A DNA stretch of 64,000 bases from Paucibacter sp. KCTC 42545 (GCF_001477625.1 NZ_CP013692.1:992001-1056000), one strand, 5' to 3'. Shown: positions 17,147 to 24,707, counted from the stretch's first letter. The notes: generated from the sequence alone by a model not told the origin. Numbers and translations are program-made.

Positions 17147-17908
17147 ATGGATGTAGTTGTGAGAGATTTTGACGTTATCAAAGAAATCGGCGTGCCGAAC
17201 CCGACTTTGGCCCTAAGTTACCTTAGGACATACTGGGCAGTTCGCAGGCTGCGAAGAGATGAGCTCCGGGTACCATTGTCTCGATTCTTGTTAAAGCAGG
17301 CGAGAGCAAAAGAGCAACGGAATGCAGAGCTCAATTTTGATATGCATGGTCGAATTGGTCGGTACATACAGGGTGGAAAAAATGATGATCGCTCGCCACT
17401 TGAAAACTTGGTACTACGAGATAAAGTTACCGACATAATCGAAACGCAACTGCAATGCGGAGAGATTTTGTTCGGATTGGCCTCAAGCGAGAACTATTCA
17501 AAAATACTTCTTGGCCAGGCTTGGGATTTATCCCGAACAGCCGTTTCGCTGAAGCAGTTTAAAGTATATCGAGGTGTCGATGGACGTCCTACCGGAGTCT
17601 TGGTTTGGCTCTGGATATCTGATGCAACTGCTGAACGTGTTTCGTTTGATGCCAATGCGCGGATACATCCGTCCGAATGGAACGAAGGATCTAGCCTTTG
17701 GTTTAGGAACCTTGCAGCATCCAGTCTGTCGGCTGAGGAAATTGCCGCCGATCTATCTGGGGGGCTGTTTCCTACGGCGCCAATGTGTAGAATTTCAACA
17801 TATTCTGGAAAACTGGATAGAAGCGTGGCAACGAGCGTAGCTGGCGAGGCTCGTGGTGCTTTGCGCGAGTGGCTCGTTAATCAGTTTAATCAGAATCAAG
17901 CAACGTAG
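17147..17908 (+). CDS. HlyC-type toxin-activating acyltransferase homologue, catalytic dyad altered
   Basis: Residues about 105-235 of this 253-residue protein follow HlyC, the enzyme that acylates lysines of RTX toxins: ILFGLASSENYSKILLGQAW, then LKQFKVYRGVDGRPTGVLVW, then HPSEWNEGSSLWFRNLA, then MCRISTYSGKLDRSVATS. The positions of the HlyC catalytic His23 and Asp92 are occupied here by Tyr117 and Asn188. A charged N-terminal extension of about 100 residues is unlike HlyC. The gene follows the TraB-like gene after 43 bases and is two bases from the next gene, so they are surely cotranscribed. Siderophore-microcin loci encode a HlyC-like protein (MceI, MchD); I infer an analogous role in modifying the precursor. 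Confidence 0.75.
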   Translation: MDVVVRDFDVIKEIGVPNPTLALSYLRTYWAVRRLRRDELRVPLSRFLLKQARAKEQRNAELNFDMHGRIGRYIQGGKNDDRSPLENLVLRDKVTDIIETQLQCGEILFGLASSENYSKILLGQAWDLSRTAVSLKQFKVYRGVDGRPTGVLVWLWISDATAERVSFDANARIHPSEWNEGSSLWFRNLAASSLSAEEIAADLSGGLFPTAPMCRISTYSGKLDRSVATSVAGEARGALREWLVNQFNQNQAT

Positions 17909-17910
17909 CT

Positions 17911-19416
17911 ATGCAAGCGACGGACCAGAAACTCTCTGCAGTTGCACGTGTGCTTCTGACCAGTGAGTGCGGGCACGTACCCCTAAAGCTTGTGAAGCTT
18001 AATGATCCTAAGCCGCTTTGGATACTTACGCCACCGGCTTCCAATGCTAATGCCTATGCAAACTATGCCGACAACATAGCAGCCCTTGTATCTGCCTGCT
18101 CCTACGTTACAGCGGACACTATCAAGTCCTGTGTTGAGAGTCAAACTTGCGGCGTCGCCGATCGATACGGTGGCGCGGGCATAGGCAAAAATGGCGGGAG
18201 CGGAAGAAATGCAATCGTTGGGGGGCTTCAAATCAAAGGTGTCGGTCGCACACCGCTAGTCGGAGCATCGACGCGACTGGCTCATGCCTCCGGCGGCGCA
18301 TATCTTGAGGAATGCGTAAGGGAGACAATCTACTCCTTGGTTGTACAACACGATTTCCCCTACGGTGCTGTTCCAGTCCGCGGCATTATTGACACTGGAA
18401 TCGATCAATTATGGCCCGCCGGAGTCGTTCCAGCGGTTGAGAGACGAGTCCTGCTGATTCGTGAACTGTTTCTCAGACCAGCGCATTTCGAACGCGCAAT
18501 TGGCTTCGAATCGCTTAACCAGTTCGAAGGGCAGGAAGACGCTGCCAGGGTTATGAAAATGATTCGATGTGCAGAAGATTTGATTGGTAAAAATGAATTG
18601 ATAGAGGTGTTTGATACTCTATGGCGCCGGTGGTCGCATCAACTTGCGTATGGCTTCGTACATCGGCTATCACACGGGAACAACACGTCTTCGAACATAT
18701 CTATCGATGGGCGGCTAGTAGATTTTGGTGCGGCTACAGCATTGCCGTCGTGGGAAAGGGCGGCAACGTCATACATGCCGGATCCATTCAACGGTAGGAT
18801 CAATGCCATCTTGACCGCCATGAGGTCCGTTTACTATTACCTCGCAAGGCATTTAGGGGTTCCTGAAATCAATGACAATTTCATTGCCGATCGCCAATCC
18901 GCTTGCGTTGCTGACTTTATGGATTACGTTTCATTTGAGACCCTACGGCTGGCTGGCGTCGACAATGCGACGGCTGAAGCCGCACTTAGAGGGCAGGGCT
19001 CCAGCGACATCAGGAACCTTACAAATGCTTTAATTTCGAGAGCGCAACAGAGATCAATCGACCTATTCGTGCCTGGACGCTACGATGATTCCATATGGGA
19101 TTTTAGTTCGTTGTGGAGTGAGCGGATTCCGAAGCATCTTACAGCGTTGGCGGCAACTGTTCGGAGCCTTGTTCATGAATGCAATTGGCAAAAGGCTTCA
19201 GAGCAATGTCTGCGCCTAACTCGAAGCCGCCCTGATTTGTACAAACCAAATCTAAGAAATGACTTCTTTGAAGCGATTAAAGGACAAAGTAGTTGCGCGC
19301 TTGGCGTCGATGAAGCGTTTGTGAGGCAATTCGTATCCGAAAAGGTCTCCGATAACGTCATAGAAGACCCTACTGAGCGCGCGGGCAAGTCGGCTCGTCC
19401 CGTTTTTCGGAGGTAG
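17911..19416 (+). CDS. SelO-like pseudokinase-fold protein, possible MceJ/MchC analogue
   Basis: This 501-residue protein contains GGLQIKGVGRTPLVG (Lys109), GAYLEECVRETIYSLV, YGAVPVRGIIDTG and, near the middle, HRLSHGNNTSSNISIDGR then VDFGAAT (Asn262, Asp271). The set and order resemble SelO/YdiU, a pseudokinase-fold AMP-transferase with QLKGAGRTP and an HG/N/D-G active site. Overall similarity is low. Proteins of about this size (MceJ, MchC) partner the HlyC-like MceI/MchD in siderophore microcins, so the pair here is suggestive. The gene starts two bases after the preceding stop. It ends four bases before the left end of an IS3 element, so its natural 3' flank is lost. Confidence 0.6.
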   Translation: MQATDQKLSAVARVLLTSECGHVPLKLVKLNDPKPLWILTPPASNANAYANYADNIAALVSACSYVTADTIKSCVESQTCGVADRYGGAGIGKNGGSGRNAIVGGLQIKGVGRTPLVGASTRLAHASGGAYLEECVRETIYSLVVQHDFPYGAVPVRGIIDTGIDQLWPAGVVPAVERRVLLIRELFLRPAHFERAIGFESLNQFEGQEDAARVMKMIRCAEDLIGKNELIEVFDTLWRRWSHQLAYGFVHRLSHGNNTSSNISIDGRLVDFGAATALPSWERAATSYMPDPFNGRINAILTAMRSVYYYLARHLGVPEINDNFIADRQSACVADFMDYVSFETLRLAGVDNATAEAALRGQGSSDIRNLTNALISRAQQRSIDLFVPGRYDDSIWDFSSLWSERIPKHLTALAATVRSLVHECNWQKASEQCLRLTRSRPDLYKPNLRNDFFEAIKGQSSCALGVDEAFVRQFVSEKVSDNVIEDPTERAGKSARPVFRR

Positions 19417-19480
19417 TTAGGTAATCCTCCCGTCAAACCACTGGCGCGAGAAGTAGAAATTTCTCGAAGAGAATTTCTAC

Positions 19481-19744
19481 ATGAAGAAGTCCAAGTTTTC
19501 CGACAGCCAGATCATGGATGCGCTCAAACGCGCTGAGGCAGGCTTGCCCGTTCCCGACCTATGCCGAGAGGTCGGCATCAGCACCGCCACGTTTTACAAA
19601 TGGCGAGCCAAATTTGGAGGCATGGACACCTCCCTCATGGCCCGCATGAAGGAACTCGAAGAGGAGAATCGGCGCCTCAAGAAGATGTACATTGAGGAAA
19701 AGCTCAAGGCCGAGATTGCTGCGGAGTACCTTGCAAAAAAGTAA
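19481..19744 (+). CDS. IS3 (type B) OrfA, second copy
   Basis: The 87-residue protein is identical to the one at 13384-13647: helix-turn-helix ([15 protein letters not shown] to [14 protein letters not shown]) and a Glu/Lys-rich leucine-zipper tail. The A6G run near the stop codon is the expected frameshift site into orfB. It is intact, but its orfB partner is interrupted. Confidence 0.92.
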   Translation: MKKSKFSDSQIMDALKRAEAGLPVPDLCREVGISTATFYKWRAKFGGMDTSLMARMKELEEENRRLKKMYIEEKLKAEIAAEYLAKK

Positions 19745-19767
19745 CGCGGCCGTCTCGCCGCCGCGAG

Positions 19768-20463
19768 ATGGCCAAAGAAGTGGTGGCCCAGCGTGGCACC
19801 AGCATCCGGCTGGCCTGCAACATCTTCACAGTCAGCGAGTCATGCTACCGCTACGAGGTCAAGAAGAATGACCAGGACGATCAAATCGCCGATTGGCTGA
19901 TGCGGCTGACGGACAACAATCGCCACTGGGGCTTTGGCCTGTGTTACCTGTACTTGCGCAACGTCAAAGGCTTCCCATGGAATCACAAGCGCGTTTACAG
20001 GGTTTACCGGGCGTTGGAGCTGAACTTGCGCATCAAACCGCGTAAACGGCAGGTGCGGGGCAAGCCTGAGCCCTTGAGCGTGCCGCAGGCCATCAACGAA
20101 GTCTGGTCCATGGACTTCATGCACGATCAACTTGAGGACGGGCGCAGCTTCCGGTTGTTCAACGTCATTGACGACTTCAACCGAGAAGCGTTGGGCATCG
20201 AAATAGATTTCTCGCTGCCCTCAGAGCGCGTCATCCGGGCACTCAAGCAGATCATTGCTTGGCGTGGCAAACCACAGGTCATTCGTTGCGATAACGGCCC
20301 CGAGTACATCAGCGCAACCATCCAGCGTTGGGCACATGACTGGGGCATCAAACTCGACCACATCCAGCCGGGTAACCCGCAGCAAAACGCCTATGTCGAG
20401 CGCTTCAACAGGACGGTGCGCTATGAGTGGTTGTCGCAATACCTGTGGTCCGATTTGCAAGAG
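19768..20463 (+). pseudogene. IS3 (type B) OrfB, N-terminal part, split by IS5
   Basis: The frame encodes the catalytic core of the type B transposase: [27 protein letters not shown] and [17 protein letters not shown]. It runs to SDLQE, where the IS5 end begins at 20464. The missing tail is at 21693-21797. The IS5 insertion point is only about ten bases from the point where IS21 entered the other copy of the same gene. Confidence 0.9.
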
Positions 20464-21687
20464 GAGACCGCTGCATAACCCGCTCTGCAAACTCGCCCAC
20501 CTCAGCGGCAGGCGAGGATTCCATGATGCGGAAAAATCGCTCGGTTTTAGAGCGTTTTGAAGGGTTTTCGGCCCTTCCTTCGGGCCCTTTGGCCCATCAA
20601 GACGGACTACTCCCTGCACACGGCTGCAGCCGTCCGCTTTGCAGCTTCCTCATCGCCTTGAGCAGGTTGACACCCAGCGCCGCCCACGCCATTTGCGCCT
20701 GCGTTTTGGCCGCGCCAAAGTACCGCGCTCGGCTCAGGTGGAACTTTCTCTTCATTGTCCCGAAGCCTTGCTCGACCTTGTAGCGCAGCGTGGCGATGGC
20801 CCGGTTCATCTGCGTCTGCAAAGGATGCACCGGGTTGCCTCGGCTCCCCTTGAACTGGATCAGGTCGCCGATGCCCTTGTTCTTGAGGTACTCCCGGTTG
20901 GCTGCGCTCGCGTAGCCCTTGTCGGCCAGCACACCCTCAGGCTGGACGCCTTGCGCTGCGAGCGCCTCCACGATGCCGGGCAACTTGTTGACTTCGGCTT
21001 GGTTGGCGGGGTGGACTTCGACGTGCTCGACATAGCCATCTTCTGTGTCCACCGCGCTGTAGCCGCGATAGCCGAAGAAGGCGTCCTTGCCTTTCTTGAC
21101 CCAGCGGGCTTCGTCGTCTGCACTGTCCACCACATCGGCCTGGCCGTCCTCATCGACTTCGATGTGTTGATTCGGCCGAGCCGCGCTCTCGATGATCGTG
21201 GCGTCGATGATGGCGCCCCGGCTGCCGGCCACCTTGAGCCCCTGGCCTTCAAGTTGCACATTGACCCGGCGCAGCAGCACTTGATCGAGCTTGGCCGTCA
21301 CCAATCGGTTGCGGAAGCGGCAGATGGTGGTGGCATCAGGAAAGCTGTCGTCACCGGGCTCGAAGCCAGTGAACACCATAAAGTCCAGTCGAACCTTGAG
21401 CGCATGCTCCAACTGCGTGTCCGACAGACCATGCCACTGGCCCAGCAGCATCAGCTTGAACATCGCCAGCGGCGCATAGGGCTCAGGTCCGCCGCCATTA
21501 CTGGCCTCACGCTTGTACAAGCCTTTGAGCTTGTGGCTGATCTCAACCCAATCCAGCAACTCGTGCAACTTCATCGTCGGCGAGTCTTGAACCAGCGGCT
21601 TGGCACCCATCAGGAAGAAACTGTCCATGCCCTGTATTGCACCGCATCTTCAAGTTGCGCGCATTAGGGATGTTATGCAGCGGTCTC
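20464..21687 (-). mobile_element. IS5-family element
   Basis: The element is 1,224 bases with perfect 16-base terminal repeats (GAGACCGCTGCATAAC at 20464 and its inverse ending at 21687). AAGAG is repeated at 20459-20463 and 21688-21692, a target duplication of four to five bases given the ambiguity of the last base. Ends starting GAGACC fit the IS5 family (IS1031/IS427-like groups). Removing it restores the IS3 orfB frame. Confidence 0.92.
20597..21628 (-). CDS. IS5-family transposase
   Basis: The protein has 343 residues and is the single DDE transposase of the IS5 element. An N-terminal DUF772-type domain (FKLMLLGQWHGLSDTQLEHAL) precedes the catalytic domain. Catalytic segments are GAIIDATIIES (first Asp), VLADKGYASAANREYL (second Asp) and YKVEQGFGTMKRKFHLSRAR (Glu). 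Length and motifs are normal and the frame is open, so the element may be active. It is transcribed against the IS3 gene it interrupts. Confidence 0.93.
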   Translation of the reverse strand: MDSFFLMGAKPLVQDSPTMKLHELLDWVEISHKLKGLYKREASNGGGPEPYAPLAMFKLMLLGQWHGLSDTQLEHALKVRLDFMVFTGFEPGDDSFPDATTICRFRNRLVTAKLDQVLLRRVNVQLEGQGLKVAGSRGAIIDATIIESAARPNQHIEVDEDGQADVVDSADDEARWVKKGKDAFFGYRGYSAVDTEDGYVEHVEVHPANQAEVNKLPGIVEALAAQGVQPEGVLADKGYASAANREYLKNKGIGDLIQFKGSRGNPVHPLQTQMNRAIATLRYKVEQGFGTMKRKFHLSRARYFGAAKTQAQMAWAALGVNLLKAMRKLQSGRLQPCAGSSPS

Positions 21688-21692
21688 AAGAG

Positions 21693-21797
21693 GCTCAGCT
21701 GTTCGCCACCCAGTGGATGTGGAAATACAATCACGACCGCCCAAATATGGCCTTGGGCGGCATCACCCCCAAGCAGCGACTGGCCAACGTTGCATGA
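21693..21797 (+). pseudogene. IS3 (type B) OrfB, C-terminal fragment, second copy
   Basis: This stretch resumes the broken orfB directly after the IS5 target duplication, reading AQLFATQWMWKYNHDRPNM to QRLANVA and a stop. It is the same tail as at 9895-9991. Confidence 0.9.
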
Positions 21798-21839
21798 CCC
21801 TTTCTACTTCTCGATTCAATGTAAAACGGGGGGATTACC

Positions 21840-22131
21840 CTTGATCGCGGCGTTCTCCAATGCCAAGTCCGCGTACATGCGCTTGAGCCGCGCGTTCTCT
21901 GTCTCCAACTCGCGCATGCGCGTCAGGTCCGACACCGTCGCGCCCGCGTACTTGCTCTTCCACGCGTAATACGTCGGCGCGCTGATGGCGTGCTTACGGC
22001 ACACCTCCGCCACAGGCATGCCTGCCTCGCCTTCTTTGAGGATCGCCACGATCTGGCTCTCCGTGAACTTGCTCTTCCTCATGGGCCTCTTCCTTTCGGG
22101 TTGGGCCGCATTCTCTGATTTCAGTTGTCTA
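21840..22131 (-). mobile_element. 5' fragment of an IS3-family element (type D/E) with orfA start
   Basis: On the minus strand this begins with the terminal repeat GTAAGCTCACCCACCAAG near 22131. It then codes from 22082 for most of an OrfA (MRKSKFTESQIVAILKEGEA, then SAPTYYAWKSKYAGATVSD, then a leucine-rich segment). The frame is cut at 21840 by the right end of the type B element after ALENAAIKG. The end sequence matches the 3' fragment at 15349-15626, so the two pieces are opposite halves of one IS type, though their present orientations differ. Confidence 0.78.
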
Positions 22132-22132
22132 C

Positions 22133-22808
22133 TTGGTGGGTGAGCTTACGCACCTGCATGCACAGGTGCAGCAAGTCTTCATCAAGAAGGCGTACGAGTT
22201 GCTGCGTAGGCGTCCAGAGCTGGGAGAAAACGATGCACTGCGCACGCAACTGATCGTCAGCACGCACTCGAGCCACGTTGCGCACGAGACGCCGTTCTCC
22301 AGCTTGCGGTATTTCCGCAGGCTGCCGGCCGGCATGGTGGCAAAGGTGCCGGTGTCGACGGTGGTCAAGCTGTCGCAGGTGTTCGGGGAGGGCACGGAGA
22401 CCGAGCGCTTCGTCACACGGTACTTGCGTGCGCAGCACGCCGACCTGTTCTTCGCCGACGCAGCGATCCTCGTCGAGGGTCCAGCTGAGCGCATGCTCAT
22501 CCCCAATTTCATTCGGGCTCACTACAAGGTGCTGCATCAGAGCTACGTCACCTTGCTGGAGAAGGGCGGTAGCCACGCCCATCGTCTGCTTCCATTGATT
22601 GATCATCTGGGCCTGTTGACACTGATCGTCACCGACCTGGACAGCTTGACAGCGACGGGCGGCTCATCAGTCCAACCGGCTTTGGGCGCTGCCCAGAAAA
22701 CCAACAATGCCACCCTAAAAACCTGGGTGCCAGCCCTGGACGATGTCGACGCGCTCATTGGCGCGACCCCTGCGGCAAAAACGATTACGGATGCCGGCGA
22801 CACGCTGT
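22133..22808 (+). pseudogene. OLD-family ATP-dependent nuclease fragment (ATPase tail plus Toprim)
   Basis: The translated piece of about 225 residues has QLIVSTHSSHVAHE, the end of an ABC-type ATPase domain. It is followed by the Toprim domain with ADAAILVEGPAERMLIPNFI (catalytic Glu) and LTLIVTDLDSLTATG (DxD motif). This is the layout of OLD-family nucleases, which include phage-defence proteins such as GajA. The N-terminal ATPase half is missing: the frame begins beside an IS end. The C-terminus is replaced at about 22808 by an IS66 fragment. The gene is a relic of a longer protein, probably from a defence locus. Confidence 0.75.
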
Positions 22809-23165
22809 TCAACGCTGTACCTCACGGGTCCACGCGGCGAACTCGGCCGTGGCCGACGTCGGCCAGTTGATCGTCATGGCAATAGCGCCACGGCGCAGCT
22901 CAACCCGAATGTCGGCGCTGGCGACAAACTCCGATGGCACAGGCGCCGACGCAAGCGATACCGGGACGAAGCCGCTTGAGATCGCGGGCAGTGATGGCTT
23001 GCCCTCACGCAGTAGTTGCCGCCAACGATGCACGACATTGGCATTGATGCCGTGGGCCAGGGCCACCTTCGCTACCGAAGTGCCCGGCACTTCGCATTCG
23101 GCCATCACCTGCGTCTTCAACGCATCGCTGTAGTTCCGTCGCCTCGTAGGCTTGTCGCTTGCCAT
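22809..23165 (-). CDS. IS66-family accessory protein TnpA (remnant element)
   Basis: The product of about 118 residues (ATG at 23163-23165, with an in-frame GTG nine bases upstream) has the IS66 OrfA layout. It contains an N-terminal helix-turn-helix (RRNYSDALKTQVMAEC, then HGINANVVHRWRQLLREG) and a C-terminal AMTINWPTSATAEFAAW. The other IS66 genes (tnpB and the large tnpC) are absent: the sequence changes to OLD-nuclease coding at about 22808. The gene alone cannot mobilise anything. Confidence 0.8.
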   Translation of the reverse strand: MASDKPTRRRNYSDALKTQVMAECEVPGTSVAKVALAHGINANVVHRWRQLLREGKPSLPAISSGFVPVSLASAPVPSEFVASADIRVELRRGAIAMTINWPTSATAEFAAWTREVQR

Positions 23166-23195
23166 CGTGTCCACCTTGTTCTACGTGGACACGAT
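23164..23195. repeat. Perfect 11-bp palindrome over the IS66 orfA start
   Basis: ATCGTGTCCAC (23164-23174) and its exact complement (23185-23195) flank ten bases and cover the start region of the IS66 orfA. It could be an RNA hairpin limiting translation of the transposition gene or a binding site for its product. Confidence 0.5.
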
Positions 23196-23359
23196 CCTTC
23201 CAGTCGCGACGGGTCAATTCAAGATGGGATGGCCGGACGCATACACTCCATCGGCGTGTCGACCTGTTCAAACTGTACTTGGCCGATTTGCAGAGGGGGC
23301 GCGAAGCCGGTGAGTTCTGGCTGCGTACCTATGGACATTTGAGTGACGAAGGGGCTCAG

Positions 23360-23441
23360 AATTGTCCATAACGTAAGACATTGAATGGACACTACTGGCG
23401 CGCCAAGGTATTGATTCATGCGGCGCCTTAATTGTCCATAA
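23360..23441. repeat. Two direct copies of AATTGTCCATAA, 70 bp apart
   Basis: AATTGTCCATAA occurs at 23360-23371 and 23430-23441, with related GGACA motifs at 23333-23337 and 23387-23391. Repeats of this kind mark transposase- or recombinase-binding ends. No coding sequence for such a protein remains nearby. The stretch 23196-23459 otherwise shows no gene I can support. Confidence 0.4.
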
Positions 23442-23464
23442 GCTCATAACAGCCTAATAAAGAT

Positions 23465-23509
23465 TCGACTTAAACGTCGTACGGGTTCAAGTCCCGTCCT
23501 GGGCACCAG
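23465..23509 (+). tRNA. 3' part of a tRNA gene (probably Leu type), 5' part missing
   Basis: The T arm is complete: ACGGG, loop TTCAAGT, CCCGT. The acceptor strand CCTGGGC, discriminator A and CCA (ending 23509) follow. Upstream, CGACTTAAACGTCG could be the end of a long class II variable arm, as in tRNA-Leu; the acceptor partner would read GCCCAGG. No such 5' strand, D arm or anticodon stem is found in the preceding 150 bases. A tRNA 3' end left at the edge of a mobile region is the usual signature of an integrase attachment site. Confidence 0.7.
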
Positions 23510-23537
23510 CACATTGATGTTTGGATAGATTGGCGTG

Positions 23538-23556
23538 AAGGGCCTCTCCGGCCCTT
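23538..23556 (+). terminator. Hairpin downstream of the tRNA 3' end
   Basis: AAGGGCC, loop TCTCC, GGCCCTT forms a strong stem about 30 bases after the tRNA CCA end. The following bases are not a clear T run, so termination or 3' processing are both possible. The rest of 23510-23671 shows no gene. Confidence 0.5.
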
Positions 23557-23671
23557 GTTGGGCTGGGCTTGGTACTTGCCCATGGATCGGTGACGCAAAT
23601 TGCCTCTAGCGCCTCTGTGGCCACTGAGTACGCTTGAATAGCATGTACGCCCCAAGCAAGGCGGCAGCGAG

Positions 23672-24436
23672 CTAGGTGAATGCCGCGAGCATGCGCTCCA
23701 GAGCCACCATAAAGGGTGTTTGCATCAGCGGCAGGGTAGCCACCATGCCGATCAGGCCGATGCTCACAGTCAGCGGGAAGCCGACCGAGAACACGCCGAT
23801 CTGCGGCGCGACACGTGAAATCACCCCCAGCACCAAGTTGACGAACATCAGCATGGTGATCAAGGGCAGGGCGATCCACAACCCCATGCGGAAGATTTCG
23901 GCGCCCCAGGTCTGCGGCTGCGTCACGCGCAGAAAGCGAAACGGCTCGTCGCCGATCGGAAACACGTGGAAGCTTTGAATCAAGGAATTGATCAAGAGCA
24001 GGTGGCCATTGATGGCAATGAATAGAAAAGCCACCATGCTGCCAAAAAAGCGTGCAGTGCCTGTGCCCTGGCTGCCCGTGGCGGGGTCGAAGAAGCCGGC
24101 GTAGTTCAGGCCCATCTGCAGGCCGATTAACTCACCCGCGAACTCCAGCGCGGCAAACACCAGCCGAACGGCAAAGCCCATGGACAGGCCGATCAGCAAT
24201 TGCTGCCCCAGCAAGAGCAGCAGCGTTGGCAGTGAGTCCAGCGGCGTCAGAGGCATGGGCGGCAGCGAGGGCTGGGCCGCCATCGAGATAAAGATGGCCA
24301 GGCCAATGCGCGCGCGCATCGGCACATTGCGTTGGCTGAAGATGGGCATGCCCGCGAACAGTGCCATGGTGCGGATGAAGGGCCACAGCAGTGGGTTCAA
24401 CCACGCCAGCAGCTGAGCTTCGGTGAAGGAAATCAT
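23672..24436 (-). CDS. fliR: Flagellar export gate protein FliR
   Basis: FliR is one of the membrane subunits (with FliP and FliQ) of the flagellar type III export gate. The 254-residue protein begins MISFTEAQLLAWLNPLLWPF and has six hydrophobic segments. Family-typical stretches are QLLIGLSMGFAVRLVFAALE, GLQMGLNYAGFFDPATGSQG and PLITMLMFVNLVLGVISRVA. It is the last gene of the long leftward fli operon, one base after fliQ. Downstream lies the tRNA remnant, which marks the border with the accessory region. Confidence 0.96.
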   Translation of the reverse strand: MISFTEAQLLAWLNPLLWPFIRTMALFAGMPIFSQRNVPMRARIGLAIFISMAAQPSLPPMPLTPLDSLPTLLLLLGQQLLIGLSMGFAVRLVFAALEFAGELIGLQMGLNYAGFFDPATGSQGTGTARFFGSMVAFLFIAINGHLLLINSLIQSFHVFPIGDEPFRFLRVTQPQTWGAEIFRMGLWIALPLITMLMFVNLVLGVISRVAPQIGVFSVGFPLTVSIGLIGMVATLPLMQTPFMVALERMLAAFT

Positions 24437-24437
24437 C

Positions 24438-24707
24438 TCAGCCGACGGCTTGCGGAATGGCTTGTAAGGTGCGCTGGATGTACTCCACCAAGGTGTTCAC
24501 CATCCATGGCCCGGTGATGGCCAAGATCAGCACCGCGGCGATCACCTTGGGCACGAAACTCAGCGTTGCTTCGTTGATCTGCGTGGCGGCCTGAAACACG
24601 CTCACCAGCACGCCGACCAGCAGCACGGTGAGCAGAATTGGCGCCGACACCAGCAGCAGGATGTAGAGACCTTGTTGGCCGTAGGTGAAGACTTGTTGTG
24701 CATCCAT
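24438..24707 (-). CDS. fliQ: Flagellar export gate protein FliQ
   Basis: The 89-residue protein has the two transmembrane helices of FliQ (LYILLLVSAPILLTVLLVGV and IAAVLILAITGPWMVNTLVE) separated by FQAATQINEATLSFVPK, a strongly conserved segment. FliQ is present in four copies in the FliPQR export gate. It lies between fliP and fliR; the 74-base gap to fliP contains a short palindromic repeat (GGTCAGGTCTTGCCTG). Confidence 0.96.
   Translation of the reverse strand: MDAQQVFTYGQQGLYILLLVSAPILLTVLLVGVLVSVFQAATQINEATLSFVPKVIAAVLILAITGPWMVNTLVEYIQRTLQAIPQAVG

Larger units (their letters stand above)
19420..21839 (+). mobile_element. IS3-family element (type B), second copy, split by IS5
   Basis: The ends GGTAATCCTCCCGTCAAAC at 19420 and the inverted GGTAATCCCCCCGTTTTAC closing at 21839 are the same as those of the element at 9853-13708, in opposite orientation. 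Here orfB is broken by an IS5 element. The outer flanks (GTTA on the left, CTTG on the right) do not match, and the right flank is the interior of another IS. A deletion or rearrangement has therefore occurred at one side. Confidence 0.9.

Noticed and set aside
17147..17908. Ordinary RTX-toxin activation pair
   Set aside because: No RTX toxin with glycine-rich nonapeptide repeats is in the window and the HlyC catalytic residues are not conserved, so the microcin context fits better.
22133..22808. Functional Gabija or other defence system
   Set aside because: The ATPase N-terminal half and C-terminus are missing and no helicase partner is present; it is a relic.
23470..23510. Complete tRNA gene
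   Set aside because: No acceptor 5' strand (GCCCAGG), D arm or anticodon stem is found upstream, so only the 3' part is annotated.
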